Source: Calothrix sp. NIES-3974
GTDB lineage: Bacteria; Cyanobacteriota; Cyanobacteriia; Cyanobacteriales; Nostocaceae
Length of the DNA: 64,000 nucleotides
NCBI RefSeq assembly: GCF_002368395.1
Contig: NZ_AP018254.1
Coordinates: forward strand, 2,914,001-2,978,000
Reading direction: 5' to 3'
The notes under the pieces were generated by a model, which was not told the DNA's origin, searched no databases, and worked only from the letters and a program-made list of their open reading frames with translations. The translations under genes and the position numbers were made by a program. This document shows positions 33,789 through 42,624 of the stretch, in pieces (position 1 is the first letter of the stretch; each line of letters begins with the position of its first letter).

Positions 33789-34718
33789 CTATGCCAAATC
33801 TTGCAAAAACGAGAGAATCTTTTGATTTACCAATTCGGATGCGTCAAAAGAAGTATCATGACCACACCGAGGTAAAATATGTAAATCGGAATTGGGTAAA
33901 CATTGATGTAACTTTAAACCGTGGTAATGGGGAAACCAGGTGTCATTTTCCCCCCACAAAATTAAGACGGGAATTTTGATACTCGACAATCGAGATTGAA
34001 TGGTTTGCAACCAATTGGGTTTACCTGCTTGATATTTTTCAATTTCGCGGATAGCTATTTGCAATTCCTCCGCAACCTTGGTCAAAGTCCCAGGTAACTC
34101 GATATAGGGGTAGGTAATCCAATAAATATCCTCAGCAGTCAAACTTTTCGGGTCATGGAGAAGATTGCGACGTTCAATGGCCATGATTTCCCGCACCAAA
34201 GGTGCAAATAAATAGGGTAAACGCAACGTATCCACTGCGTGAATCACTTCCAAAGGGGTTTTTGCTAACAAGGACATTCCCCAATGGGGAAGACGATTCG
34301 CAAAAATTGGTACATTTACCACCACTAACCGGGATACTAAATGGGGATAGGTTTGAGTGACAGCGATCGCAGTTAAAGCTCCCAAGGATTCCGCCACAAT
34401 CACCACGGGTTCATCACACAATGACTCAATCACCCGTGCTAACTCCACCACTTGATGTCCCGGTTGTTCCCGACGCGACAATGGCTTTTCGGAAAACCCG
34501 TAACCTTTGGCATCACAACAAATCACCCGAAAATAGGGTGACAACGGCTTGACGCTACAACGCCAGTTATAACTCCAACTTCCAACCCCATGTAGTAAAA
34601 ATACAGGTACTCCAGTACCAGCCTCCCCATAGGCTATTTGTACTGGATAATCATTGGCATCTTGAATAATGACATTTTTACGCCCTTCGGGAAATGTTTT
34701 ATACCACCAATCACTCAT
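33789..34718 (-). CDS. Alpha/beta-hydrolase
   Basis: 309 residues. The alpha/beta-hydrolase core is clear: oxyanion region PVFLLHGVGSWSYNWR, RVICCDAKGYGFSEKP, nucleophile elbow VIVAESLGALTAIAV (Ser in A-E-S-L-G), acid strand IPVLILWGENDTWFP (Asp in GENDTWF), and catalytic His in ILPRCGHDTSFDASE. Length and order match single-domain hydrolases such as haloalkane dehalogenase-like or epoxide-hydrolase-like proteins. The substrate cannot be told. No signal peptide; cytoplasmic. Its stop codon lies just past the candidate small RNA, which is on the other strand. Confidence 0.88.
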   Translation of the reverse strand: MSDWWYKTFPEGRKNVIIQDANDYPVQIAYGEAGTGVPVFLLHGVGSWSYNWRCSVKPLSPYFRVICCDAKGYGFSEKPLSRREQPGHQVVELARVIESLCDEPVVIVAESLGALTAIAVTQTYPHLVSRLVVVNVPIFANRLPHWGMSLLAKTPLEVIHAVDTLRLPYLFAPLVREIMAIERRNLLHDPKSLTAEDIYWITYPYIELPGTLTKVAEELQIAIREIEKYQAGKPNWLQTIQSRLSSIKIPVLILWGENDTWFPHYHGLKLHQCLPNSDLHILPRCGHDTSFDASELVNQKILSFLQDLA

Positions 34719-34791
34719 GGAGATTTATAGTTAAGCACTTGAATTGTGTATTCACTTATTGTTGACGGTTGGCTGTCAACAATCCCTAAAC

Positions 34792-34886
34792 TTGTATTTC
34801 TCACGAATTTCTCAAACCTACGGGGAGTAGAAGGAAAATTAATGCTGTACTGCAAGACTGATAGCTGACTCATGAGAAATCCAGAT
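34792..34886. mobile_element. MITE-like element, TTTCTCACAA TIR family (short copy)
   Basis: Runs from TTGTATTTCTCACGAATTTC to CATGAGAAATCCAG. The ends are imperfect inverted copies of the family at 6946-7068. Shorter interior. Confidence 0.5.
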
Positions 34887-34929
34887 TGGCGACCAACTCC
34901 AATCTCCTGACAACCGCATTCTAATATTC

Positions 34930-35466
34930 CTACATACTAAACAAAGACAATACGGCTCGAACGAGGATAACAGACATGGCCACAACAGCGATCGCAACCA
35001 ATAATAATACGCTTAAGATACCAATTATAAACAGTTTATCAGCTTTTTGACGTTGGCTAGGAAACTTGAGATGGTCTTCTAACAGCTGCATATTTTTGAT
35101 ATTCGCAGTCCAAGCAAAATCAAAAATATCCCCTATCCAGGGAATAGCACCAACAACCGAGTCAATCAGGATATTACTCACCATTCTTCCTAGAGTTGCT
35201 CTCGGTACACCAAGACGTGCTGCTTCTAAAACAATATAGGATGACAGCATTAAACCCACAAAATCACCAACACCAGGTACAAATGCCGTCATTAACCCAA
35301 TCACGGGGTCAAGTCCAATCCCGACCTGGGTACCGGGAATGACGAATGCTCGGTCCAAAAGTCGCGCAAAGCTGCGTAAACGTTCAACGCTGGGGTATTT
35401 TACTTGAGGTTCCAAGGTCGGGTAGCGTAGAGGATGGTGGGACATGGGATGTTGATCTGCTTCCAC
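34930..35466 (-). CDS. DUF4112 membrane protein
   Basis: 178 residues. DUF4112 core at residues about 28-135: RLRSFARLLDRAFVIPGTQVGIGLDPVIGLMTAFVPGVGDFVGLMLSSYIVLEAARLGVPRATLGRMVSNILIDSVVGAIPWIGDIFDFAWTANIKN. It contains two glycine-rich hydrophobic stretches, and a strong C-terminal membrane helix follows (LFIIGILSVLLLVAIAVVAMSVILVRAVL). Function unknown. Polytopic membrane protein by sequence. It is divergent from the phosphotransferase gene at 35641 and about 210 bases from the alpha/beta-hydrolase gene. Confidence 0.87.
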   Translation of the reverse strand: MEADQHPMSHHPLRYPTLEPQVKYPSVERLRSFARLLDRAFVIPGTQVGIGLDPVIGLMTAFVPGVGDFVGLMLSSYIVLEAARLGVPRATLGRMVSNILIDSVVGAIPWIGDIFDFAWTANIKNMQLLEDHLKFPSQRQKADKLFIIGILSVLLLVAIAVVAMSVILVRAVLSLFSM

Positions 35467-35640
35467 ACGGACGCTAAATATTCTACAACTTCATCCAGTT
35501 TTTGCAACATTAATTAGTGATACAGATGCGATCGCCAAAATAATATGTATTCTTTATGTAGCAGTTGCGGATGCAATAATTGGCTTGACCACTTAAAGTA
35601 ACAGTATTGGCAAACCTCTCTCATTCAGGTTGATGGTGTA

Positions 35641-38211
35641 GTGGTGGTTGGAATTGTCATTGTTAGTCATAGTAAGTTACTGGCTCAGGGAGTGTGTGAA
35701 CTGGCTGCACAAATGGTGCAAGGGAAGGTTCCCTTAGCCCAAGCAGCTGGTATTGAGGATGGGGATAATCCTTTGGGTACGGATGCGATACAAGTGCAGC
35801 AAGCAATTGAATCTGTTTACACCGATGCGGGTGTGTTGGTGTTGATGGATTTGGGTAGTGCTTTATTAAGTGCGGAAATGGCGTTGGAGTTTTTGAGCGA
35901 GGAACAACGACGCAATGTATATTTATGTGAAGCTCCCTTAGTTGAAGGGGCGATCGCGGCCACAGTTGCAGCAGCGACGGGTGCTGATATTCACCAGGTA
36001 ATGGCGGAAGCTCAGGGTGCTTTAAGGGTGAAGGCGATGCAATTGGGGGTGGATGACAATCACCCTCAGCATGGGGAAAATCGGAATCTGTCAATTGGGG
36101 AAGAATTTACAGAAAAAGAAATACATGTAAAAGTCAGTAATCGTCTGGGACTACATGCTCGTCCGGCAGCCCAATTAGTGGCTTTAGCTGCCAGCTTTCA
36201 ATCTCAAATCAAAGTCAGAAATATCACTCGTAAAACCGAATATGTCCGGGCAGATAGTATCAACCAGGTGGCGATGTTGGGGGTACGTCACGGTCATGAA
36301 TTGGGGATTTGCGCTCAGGGAGTGGATGCGGATGAGGCATTAGCAGCCTTGGGGGAATTGGCAGCGAGTAATTTTGGTGAGGATGCATCGACCCTGTGGT
36401 CAGCATCGGAGTTAGCAGCAGATGGGGAGGAAAGGGGGGTTGATACCCAGGAAGTGCAGAAGTCGGCATTACAGGGAATTCCCGCTTCAACGGGTGTAGC
36501 GATCGCACCGATTGCCAGGTTTGCCAGTGCTGCGAGTGTACGCATGACACCGATGTTTTTCCACAATCCCCCGGTGTTAAGTCCCCAAAACTACCATACC
36601 GATAATCCGTCCGGGGAATGGCAGCGTTTACAGCAAGCAATTGAAACTGCACGACAGGAAATTCAGGTGTTGTTATCCCAAGCTTCAACCCAAATAGGGG
36701 ATTCGGAAGCAGCGATTTTTGATGCCCATTTATTATTTTTAGCTGACCCGTTAGTATTGGATGCAGTGAAAGAGCAGATATTTACCCTGCGTTTCCATGC
36801 AGCGATCGCTTGGCAAGGGGTGGTGGAAGAATTGGCGAATCAGTACCGGGTTCACGAGGATAGTTATCTGCAAACACGGGTTGCGGATGTGATTGATGTG
36901 GGGGAACGGGTGTTACGCATTTTATTGGGAACCGCTCCCAAGAATTTACATTTAACCCAACCGTCGATTGTGGTGGCAACGGATTTAACCCCTTCCGATA
37001 CGGCCCAATTGGATTTAAACTTGGTATTGGGGATTTGTACAACCGCTGGTAGTGCCATGTCCCACACGGCAATTATTGCCCGTAGTTTAGGCATTCCGGC
37101 GGTCGTGGGTATCCCCAGCAGCATTTTACAGCAACCGGAAGGAACCCTGTTGGCTTTAGATGGGGAAACGGGTAATGTTTGGATAGAACCAGACCCGGAA
37201 GTAGTTACGAGTTTGGAAGCCAAACGTCAAGCTTGGCAAGCTGCTCAACAACGCGCTCGTCGGCGAGCCTATGACCAAGCGGTAACAATTGATGGTGTTC
37301 GCATTCATGTATACGGAAATATTGGTGGTGTAGCGGATGCGGAGGTGGCTGTCAGTAACGGTGCGGAAGGGGTAGGATTATTGCGCAGCGAATTTATTTA
37401 TCTTGACCGCAAGAAACCACCCAGTGAAGATGAACAGTTATCAATTTATCAAGCTATTTTACAAATCTTAGGTGAGCGTCCCTTGACAATTCGCACCCTA
37501 GATGTGGGAGGTGATAAACCCCTACCCTATCTAGATTTACCCCAGGAAAACAATCCATTTTTAGGATGGCGGGGTATCCGTTTTTGTTTAGATAAACAGG
37601 AATTATTTAAAACCCAACTGCGGGCAATTTTACGGGCTAGCCGTAGTGGTAAAATTCGAGTCATGTTTCCCATGATTGCCACCCTAGGGGAACTACGAGC
37701 GGCAAAAGCCACATTTTGCGGGATTCAAGATGAATTCCGCCATGCAGGCATTGAATTTGACGAAAACATCGAAGTCGGCATTATGATTGAAGTTCCCTCT
37801 GCCGTCATCATTGCCGATCAACTTGCTAAAGAAGTAGATTTTTTCAGCATCGGTACCAACGACCTCAGTCAATACGTCATGGCTTGCGATCGCACCAATC
37901 CCCAAGTTGCTAACCTCGCTGATGCTCTCCATCCCGCAGTTTTACGAATGGTAGCTCAAACCATTATTGCCGGTCGCAAGGCTGGTATTCGCGTCGGTTT
38001 ATGCGGAGAACTCGGTTCTGACCCAGTTGCTGCACCCATCCTGTTAGGTTTAGGTTTACAGGAAATTAGTTTGACCCCAAAAGCTATTCCCGCTTTCAAA
38101 CAAACTATTACCCGTCTGAATTTGACTGAAGCAGAAATCATTGCCTCGGAAGCACTCCAGCAGGAATCAGCTGCTCAAGTTCGGGCTTTGGTTTCTACTT
38201 TTAATTATTAA
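35641..38211 (+). CDS. ptsP: Phosphotransferase fusion: DhaM-type EIIA, HPr and Enzyme I
   Basis: 856 residues in three modules. Residues 1-130: EIIA-Man/DhaM-like domain with the phospho-His near the start (VIVSHSKLLAQG) and GVLVLMDLGSALLSAEMALEFL. Residues about 158-245: HPr (SNRLGLHARPAAQLVALAASF, active His in HARPA). Residues about 275-856: Enzyme I, with GIPASTGVAIAPI, phospho-His loop TTAGSAMSHTAIIARSLGIPAVVG, GVGLLRSEFIYLD, and PEP-binding FFSIGTNDLSQYVMACDR plus GLCGELGSDP. Known relatives phosphorylate dihydroxyacetone via DhaKL, but no dhaK/dhaL or EIIC gene is visible. Start is GTG. Confidence 0.88.
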   Translation: MVVGIVIVSHSKLLAQGVCELAAQMVQGKVPLAQAAGIEDGDNPLGTDAIQVQQAIESVYTDAGVLVLMDLGSALLSAEMALEFLSEEQRRNVYLCEAPLVEGAIAATVAAATGADIHQVMAEAQGALRVKAMQLGVDDNHPQHGENRNLSIGEEFTEKEIHVKVSNRLGLHARPAAQLVALAASFQSQIKVRNITRKTEYVRADSINQVAMLGVRHGHELGICAQGVDADEALAALGELAASNFGEDASTLWSASELAADGEERGVDTQEVQKSALQGIPASTGVAIAPIARFASAASVRMTPMFFHNPPVLSPQNYHTDNPSGEWQRLQQAIETARQEIQVLLSQASTQIGDSEAAIFDAHLLFLADPLVLDAVKEQIFTLRFHAAIAWQGVVEELANQYRVHEDSYLQTRVADVIDVGERVLRILLGTAPKNLHLTQPSIVVATDLTPSDTAQLDLNLVLGICTTAGSAMSHTAIIARSLGIPAVVGIPSSILQQPEGTLLALDGETGNVWIEPDPEVVTSLEAKRQAWQAAQQRARRRAYDQAVTIDGVRIHVYGNIGGVADAEVAVSNGAEGVGLLRSEFIYLDRKKPPSEDEQLSIYQAILQILGERPLTIRTLDVGGDKPLPYLDLPQENNPFLGWRGIRFCLDKQELFKTQLRAILRASRSGKIRVMFPMIATLGELRAAKATFCGIQDEFRHAGIEFDENIEVGIMIEVPSAVIIADQLAKEVDFFSIGTNDLSQYVMACDRTNPQVANLADALHPAVLRMVAQTIIAGRKAGIRVGLCGELGSDPVAAPILLGLGLQEISLTPKAIPAFKQTITRLNLTEAEIIASEALQQESAAQVRALVSTFNY

Positions 38212-38306
38212 ATATTGCATTTAGGAACCTCCGCAAATTCTTTCCCTGATGGTCAACAATCAGGTATGCTGCTGTATAAATGCTTATGGATAAGATATAA
38301 AACGAG

Positions 38307-38780
38307 ATGACGGAAGCAATTAAAGTCGGACAATTAGCACCCCAATTTAGTGGTGTAGATGCAAATGGAAATAGGGTTAAACTGAGCGACTTTGGGGGGA
38401 AGTGGTTGGTTTTATATTTTTATCCGAAAGACAATACACCGGGTTGTACAACAGAAGCGAAGGATTTTAGTGAATATGTGCAGGATTTTCAGGAATTAAA
38501 TGCGGAAATCATCGGAGTGAGTACGGATTCTCAAACATCCCATTGTAAGTTTATTCAGAAGCATAATTTGAGGATTAACTTAATCAGTGACCCGAATCAT
38601 GAAATTGCGGAAATTTATGGTGTGTGGAAACTGAAAAAATTTATGGGTAAGGAGTATATGGGAATTGAGCGTTCCACATTTTTGATTTCACCGGAACAAA
38701 CAATTGCTCATATTTGGACAAAGGTGAAAGTGAAGGAACATGCTGCTACTGTTTTAAATTATCTACGCATGAAAAAGTAA
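38307..38780 (+). CDS. bcp: Peroxiredoxin, BCP/PrxQ type
   Basis: Reduces hydrogen peroxide and alkyl hydroperoxides with thioredoxin. 157 residues. Peroxidatic Cys in FYPKDNTPGCTTEAKDF (about residue 48), with conserved APQFSGVDANGNRVKLSDFGGKWLVLYF before it and VSTDSQTSHCKFIQKHNLRINLISDPN after. A second Cys at SHC is not at the +5 position typical of some PrxQ proteins, so the protein may use a different resolving Cys or act as a 1-Cys type. The C-terminal ERSTFLISPEQTIAHIWTKVKVKEHAATVL is family-typical. It follows the phosphotransferase gene by about 95 bases, but no functional link is clear. Confidence 0.88.
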   Translation: MTEAIKVGQLAPQFSGVDANGNRVKLSDFGGKWLVLYFYPKDNTPGCTTEAKDFSEYVQDFQELNAEIIGVSTDSQTSHCKFIQKHNLRINLISDPNHEIAEIYGVWKLKKFMGKEYMGIERSTFLISPEQTIAHIWTKVKVKEHAATVLNYLRMKK

Positions 38781-38942
38781 GCGGTGGGTGTTGATTTGAT
38801 TCTCCTAACTACTTCCGATTCCCTCGTTGGATACGGAGGGAGTGGGGAAAAAATCACTTTCATCTCCAAGAGAAGCTGCGCTACGCACATCTACGGTTTT
38901 TGGTGTAAGCAGTACATAAAAACTTTTTCCGCAGACCCTAGT

Positions 38943-39150
38943 CCTGGATTTCTCATGAGTAATATCGATTATCTTGTACTTTGCAATAAATGAAACTAGA
39001 ATAATCAACGGTTACAGCTCCTGATATGTAGTAAGCATTAGCGTAAACAATATAATAAGTTGTAAGCCTTGAGTAACGGATTGATTTTCCTTCTACTCCC
39101 GTCACGGACTATTCCCCATGAGTTTTAGGGTTTTGTGAGAAATGCGGGTA
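38943..39150. mobile_element. MITE-like element overlapping the 3' end of a gene
   Basis: From CCTGGATTTCTCATGAG to TTTTGTGAGAAATGCGGGTA; the right half (GTAAGCCTTGAGTAACGGAT, GTTTTAGGGTTTTGTGAG) matches the TTTCTCACAA family. It is longer than other copies (about 208 bases). The right end covers the last 13 codons and the stop of the TPR protein gene at 39109-41193. Confidence 0.65.
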
Positions 39151-41193
39151 GTTAGGTTTGAGACTTTTCAGTTTCGCGATCGCGTCTTGATAGTCTTGTT
39201 TTTCTCCTTGGTCTTGGAAGAGTGCAGCAGCTTTTTCAAAATCTGCGATCGCGTTGGGAATGTAACCTAGGGTCATGTTGGCTAAACCGCGATTATAGTA
39301 GGCTTTGGCATATTCGGGATTGATTTGAATTGCTTGCTGATAATCTTGTAGTGCGGCTTGAAATTTTCCCTGTTCTTGTTTAAGATTACCACGGAAATTA
39401 TAGGCGATCGCATCTTTGGGAGCGAGGGAAATTGCTTGATTTAAGTCTTGAATAGCTAGTTCAATGTGACCTGTTTCTAAGTAAAATTTACCTCGTTGTC
39501 GATAGATTTCACTGGATTTGGGTTCCATTGCAAGCGCAGTATTCAAGTCATTGATTGCTTTTTGATGCTCATTTAGTTCCAGGTAAATATTTCCTCGAAG
39601 TGTGTAAGCTTTGGCTATATTTGGTTTGAGTTCCAGTACCCGATTCAAGTCTTTGATGGCTGCTTGAAATTCTCGAATTTGGTATTTACTAAATCCTCGC
39701 TCATAGTAGGCATCAATATTCTCAAGGTTGAAACTAATTACTTGATTAAAATCAGCTATGGCTTGGAGATATAAACTTTGTTTGCGGTAAAGTTTACCCC
39801 TTTCTAGATATGCCGGTTCAAATTGAAAGTTTAAAGAAATTGCTTGCGAAAAATCTGTAATTGCTCCTTGAATTTCCCGAATTTTACCCCGTGCTAATCC
39901 CCGTCCGTAATAATAATTAGCATTATCAGCTTCTAGTTGAATCGCTTGATTGAAATCTGCGATCGCACCATTAAAGTTTCCTAGTTTGTACAATGCGAAA
40001 CCTCTGTCGTATAATGCATTCGCATCCTGGGGATTGAGACGAATTGCTTCACTGGCGTTAATTTGAGATTTTTGATAATTTCCCAGACGATAATAAGCGT
40101 CACCCCGTAAATTGTAGGCAATGGATGATTCCGGATTATATTTTATGGCTTGGTTTAATTCTATGATTGCTTTTTGATAGTTGCCTTGTTGATAACTATC
40201 TACAGCTTGATTGATAAAGTTTTGCGATTTTTGCACATTGTCAGTAGGAGTGGTAAAATAAAAGTATCCTCCAGTAATTGCTGCACTTATTAATGCTGCA
40301 ATTAACAGTAATTTCCCAGTAGTAAACCAAGGACTGAATCGATTCCACCAAGCCTTGTGAGGAGGAGGAGAAGGATGAATAATTTTCCCTAAATCCTTGA
40401 TAATATTATCCACACTTTGGTAACGTTGACGGTAGTCCAGACGTACCATTTTATTCACGATTTTTGCTAATCGAGAACTAACTTGTGAATTATACCTTCG
40501 CCAAACAAGTTCCCCAGTAAATAAATTACGTGGACTGTCTTCCCCTGCAATTTGACTTGCTGGTAATCCCGTGACTGCGGAAATAATTATAATACCTAGA
40601 GCATAAATATCACTACCAGGATGGGGATTTCCATGCAACTGTTCCATCGGTATATACTCGATATTTTTCGCACGATGAATCACCGCATCATTAATATTTA
40701 CAAAATCGATCAATACAAGTTGTTGGTCAGACTCTCTGCGAATAATATTATTTGGTTTTAAGTTACCGTGGATCAAACCCTGTTGATGAATTGTTTGGAG
40801 ACTGTGACTGATTTCTAACAGTAACTCAATTACCTGATTTTCATTAAAAATATTGCTGCTAATTTCTGCTGCTAGGGAATTACCCTGAATATATTCTTGA
40901 ACGACAAATAATTGCTGACTTTCGACAAAAAAATCCGATATTCTTTGTACAGTTTGATGCTTTGTATATACCCGATTCATTAAATCCTGTTGATCCTTTA
41001 AAAAATCGAAAATTTCCTGTAAATAATTACTGCAATTCAGTTGATAATTATGGGGAATTTCACCAATCTTTTTTATCAGGTATAAACCTGCATCTTGCTG
41101 ATATTTATCGATACCTAAAAATATTTCCCGGACTGCATCGGCACAGAGAACTCTCACTATCTGGTAACGTGCGTTCAACAGTTGAGATGTCAT
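39109..41193 (-). CDS. TPR protein with degenerate protein-kinase domain (probable pseudokinase)
   Basis: 694 residues. Residues 1-270 have a Ser/Thr-kinase layout: beta-3 Lys (YLIKKIG, about 41), hinge FVVQEYIQGNSLA, catalytic-loop position IHGNLKPNNII, then VLIDFVNIND, YIPMEQLHG and SDIYALGIIIISAVTG. The canonical HRDLKPxN reads HGNLKPNN (Asp replaced by Asn144), DFG reads DFV, and no glycine-rich loop is visible, so phosphotransfer is doubtful. One membrane helix (about 293-313) leads to about nine TPR units (AYNLRGDAYYRLGNYQKSQIN and repeats). Membrane scaffold is the likeliest role. Residues about 681-694 are encoded by a MITE-like end. Confidence 0.85.
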   Translation of the reverse strand: MTSQLLNARYQIVRVLCADAVREIFLGIDKYQQDAGLYLIKKIGEIPHNYQLNCSNYLQEIFDFLKDQQDLMNRVYTKHQTVQRISDFFVESQQLFVVQEYIQGNSLAAEISSNIFNENQVIELLLEISHSLQTIHQQGLIHGNLKPNNIIRRESDQQLVLIDFVNINDAVIHRAKNIEYIPMEQLHGNPHPGSDIYALGIIIISAVTGLPASQIAGEDSPRNLFTGELVWRRYNSQVSSRLAKIVNKMVRLDYRQRYQSVDNIIKDLGKIIHPSPPPHKAWWNRFSPWFTTGKLLLIAALISAAITGGYFYFTTPTDNVQKSQNFINQAVDSYQQGNYQKAIIELNQAIKYNPESSIAYNLRGDAYYRLGNYQKSQINASEAIRLNPQDANALYDRGFALYKLGNFNGAIADFNQAIQLEADNANYYYGRGLARGKIREIQGAITDFSQAISLNFQFEPAYLERGKLYRKQSLYLQAIADFNQVISFNLENIDAYYERGFSKYQIREFQAAIKDLNRVLELKPNIAKAYTLRGNIYLELNEHQKAINDLNTALAMEPKSSEIYRQRGKFYLETGHIELAIQDLNQAISLAPKDAIAYNFRGNLKQEQGKFQAALQDYQQAIQINPEYAKAYYNRGLANMTLGYIPNAIADFEKAAALFQDQGEKQDYQDAIAKLKSLKPNYPHFSQNPKTHGE

Positions 41194-41440
41194 TTTGATG
41201 GGAGATTATTGAGAGATTAACTATTGTATTTTGAAGCTAACATAAATAGTTACATATTAAGTGTGATTTGCCATACTTAACTTGTATTTGAGTATATTTA
41301 TTGAGTATTTACTAGTTTCGACTATATTAATTTGATAGCTAAGAAAAGGCACATAGTTAAGCTTTAGCGCCTTGATTTCTTAACACAGAAAGGAATCGGA
41401 AACAGAATACAGAAAACCATTTGATAGCAATCCGATTTAA

Positions 41441-41553
41441 GAGGATGTTTGAAAATTTTTGGGAATGGGAAGAGACGCGACATGTCGCGTCTGTACTCTT
41501 GAAGTCAGGAAGATAGTCAAAATAGTGATAATTAATACTTGACAAATAACCTC
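41441..41553. mobile_element. MITE-like element, GAGGATGTTT family (copy 1, inverted)
   Basis: Begins GAGGATGTTTGAAAATTTTT and ends GACAAATAACCTC. It reads in the opposite direction to 45812-46018 and 47386-47555, sharing AATACTTGA and ATAGTGATAATTAATACTT. A GAGACGCGACATGTCGCGTC palindrome is nested inside. Confidence 0.6.
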
Positions 41554-41634
41554 TAAGTAGTAAGAAATACTGGTTTTGGCTGTACCCTAGGGGAAGTTTT
41601 CTCCTAGAGAGGTTGCGCTACCCGTGTCTACGTC

Positions 41635-41743
41635 TATACCTGGATTTCTCACGAGTAACTTGTAAGCTTTGAGTAACGGATTAATTTTACTTATACTCCC
41701 TACTCCCTGTGAGTTTTAGAGTTTTGTGGGAAATGCGGGTATA
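41635..41743. mobile_element. MITE-like element, TTTCTCACAA TIR family
   Basis: TATACCTGGATTTCTCACGA at the left, GTTTTGTGGGAAATGCGGGTATA at the right, 109 bases, same interior (AAGCTTTGAGTAACGGATTA, CCCTACTCCCTG) as the copy at 6946-7068. Confidence 0.65.
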
Positions 41744-41871
41744 GCTGTTTACTGTCAACAAACCTAGATGTAAGATTTTACAAATCATTTAGGACTGCGA
41801 TCGCTGAACAGTACACGTAGACTCCTCCCAAATTCCAACTCCCCAGTCCCGATATTTATCGAGAAATCAAA

Positions 41872-42624
41872 TCAAGCCATTGCGTTCATCAAATCCTCAG
41901 CCATTTCAAAATTAGCAGTGACATTTTGCACATCATCCAACCCTTCCAACATGTCAATCATTTTCAGGAGCGATCGCGCTTGGTCTGGGTCAGTGACTTC
42001 CACAAAATTACTGGGTATCCAGCGTAATTCAGCTTCCACCACTTGAAAACCACCCTCTTTCAGGGTTTGATTCAAGGTTTCCAATCCCGCAATATCTGTA
42101 AATACCTCTGCACTGCTACTATCGGTCATCTCATAGGATTCTGCACCAGCTTCTAGGGACACCTCTAATAACTTATCCTCATTGTTGACATTTTCAACGA
42201 TACAAACACCTTTTTGGGAAAACATCCAACTCACACAACCAGTTTCTCCCAAATTACCGCCATTTTTACTGAAAGCCGTCCGCAAATCCGCAGCAGTACG
42301 ATTACGATTATCAGTCAGTGCTTCCACCAATACTGCTACACCACCAGGTCCATAGCCCTCATAACGAATCTCTTCGAGAGCAGCATCACTCTCTAGGGTT
42401 CCAGCACCTTTAGCGATCGCCCTTTCTATATTATCATTAGGAATACCTGCTGCTTTGGCTTTTTCGATGGCGGTTCTGAGTTGAAAATTCCCCGCAGGGT
42501 CAGGGATTCCATTGCGTGCAGCGACTATAATTGCTCGTGATATTTGTGTGAAGGTTTTACCTTTTTTCGCATCAACTACAGCTTTTTGCCGTTTGATATT
42601 TGCCCATTTACTGTGTCCAGCCAT
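41872..42624 (-). CDS. YebC/PmpR-family protein
   Basis: 250 residues, full length for the family. It starts MAGHSKWANIKRQKAVVDAKKGKTFTQISRAI, then GIPDPAGNFQLRTAIEKAKAAGIPNDNIERAIAKG, EIRYEGYGPGGVAVLVEALTDNRNRTAADLRTAFSKNGGNLGETGCVSWMF, and an acidic C-terminal domain (IPSNFVEVTDPDQARSLLKMIDMLEGLDDVQNVTANFEM). Family members have been described as DNA-binding regulators and, more recently, as ribosome-associated factors that help translate proline-rich stretches. Cytoplasmic. It is transcribed alone and has no repeated motifs. Confidence 0.93.
   Translation of the reverse strand: MAGHSKWANIKRQKAVVDAKKGKTFTQISRAIIVAARNGIPDPAGNFQLRTAIEKAKAAGIPNDNIERAIAKGAGTLESDAALEEIRYEGYGPGGVAVLVEALTDNRNRTAADLRTAFSKNGGNLGETGCVSWMFSQKGVCIVENVNNEDKLLEVSLEAGAESYEMTDSSSAEVFTDIAGLETLNQTLKEGGFQVVEAELRWIPSNFVEVTDPDQARSLLKMIDMLEGLDDVQNVTANFEMAEDLMNAMA

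Larger units (their letters stand above)
41194..41871. other. Intergenic region with stacked repeats
   Basis: Three repeat families in 680 bases: GAGGATGTTT element (41441-41553) with a nested GAGACGCGACATGTCGCGTC palindrome, a short CTCCTAGAGAGGTTGCGCTA repeat (41601-41632), and a TTTCTCACAA element (41635-41743). A partial GTAAGATTTTACAAATC repeat follows at about 41770. No gene recognised. Confidence 0.6.

Noticed and set aside
35663-38141. Several minus-strand frames within the phosphotransferase gene
   Set aside because: The plus-strand product is a complete 856-residue enzyme; the others are shadows.
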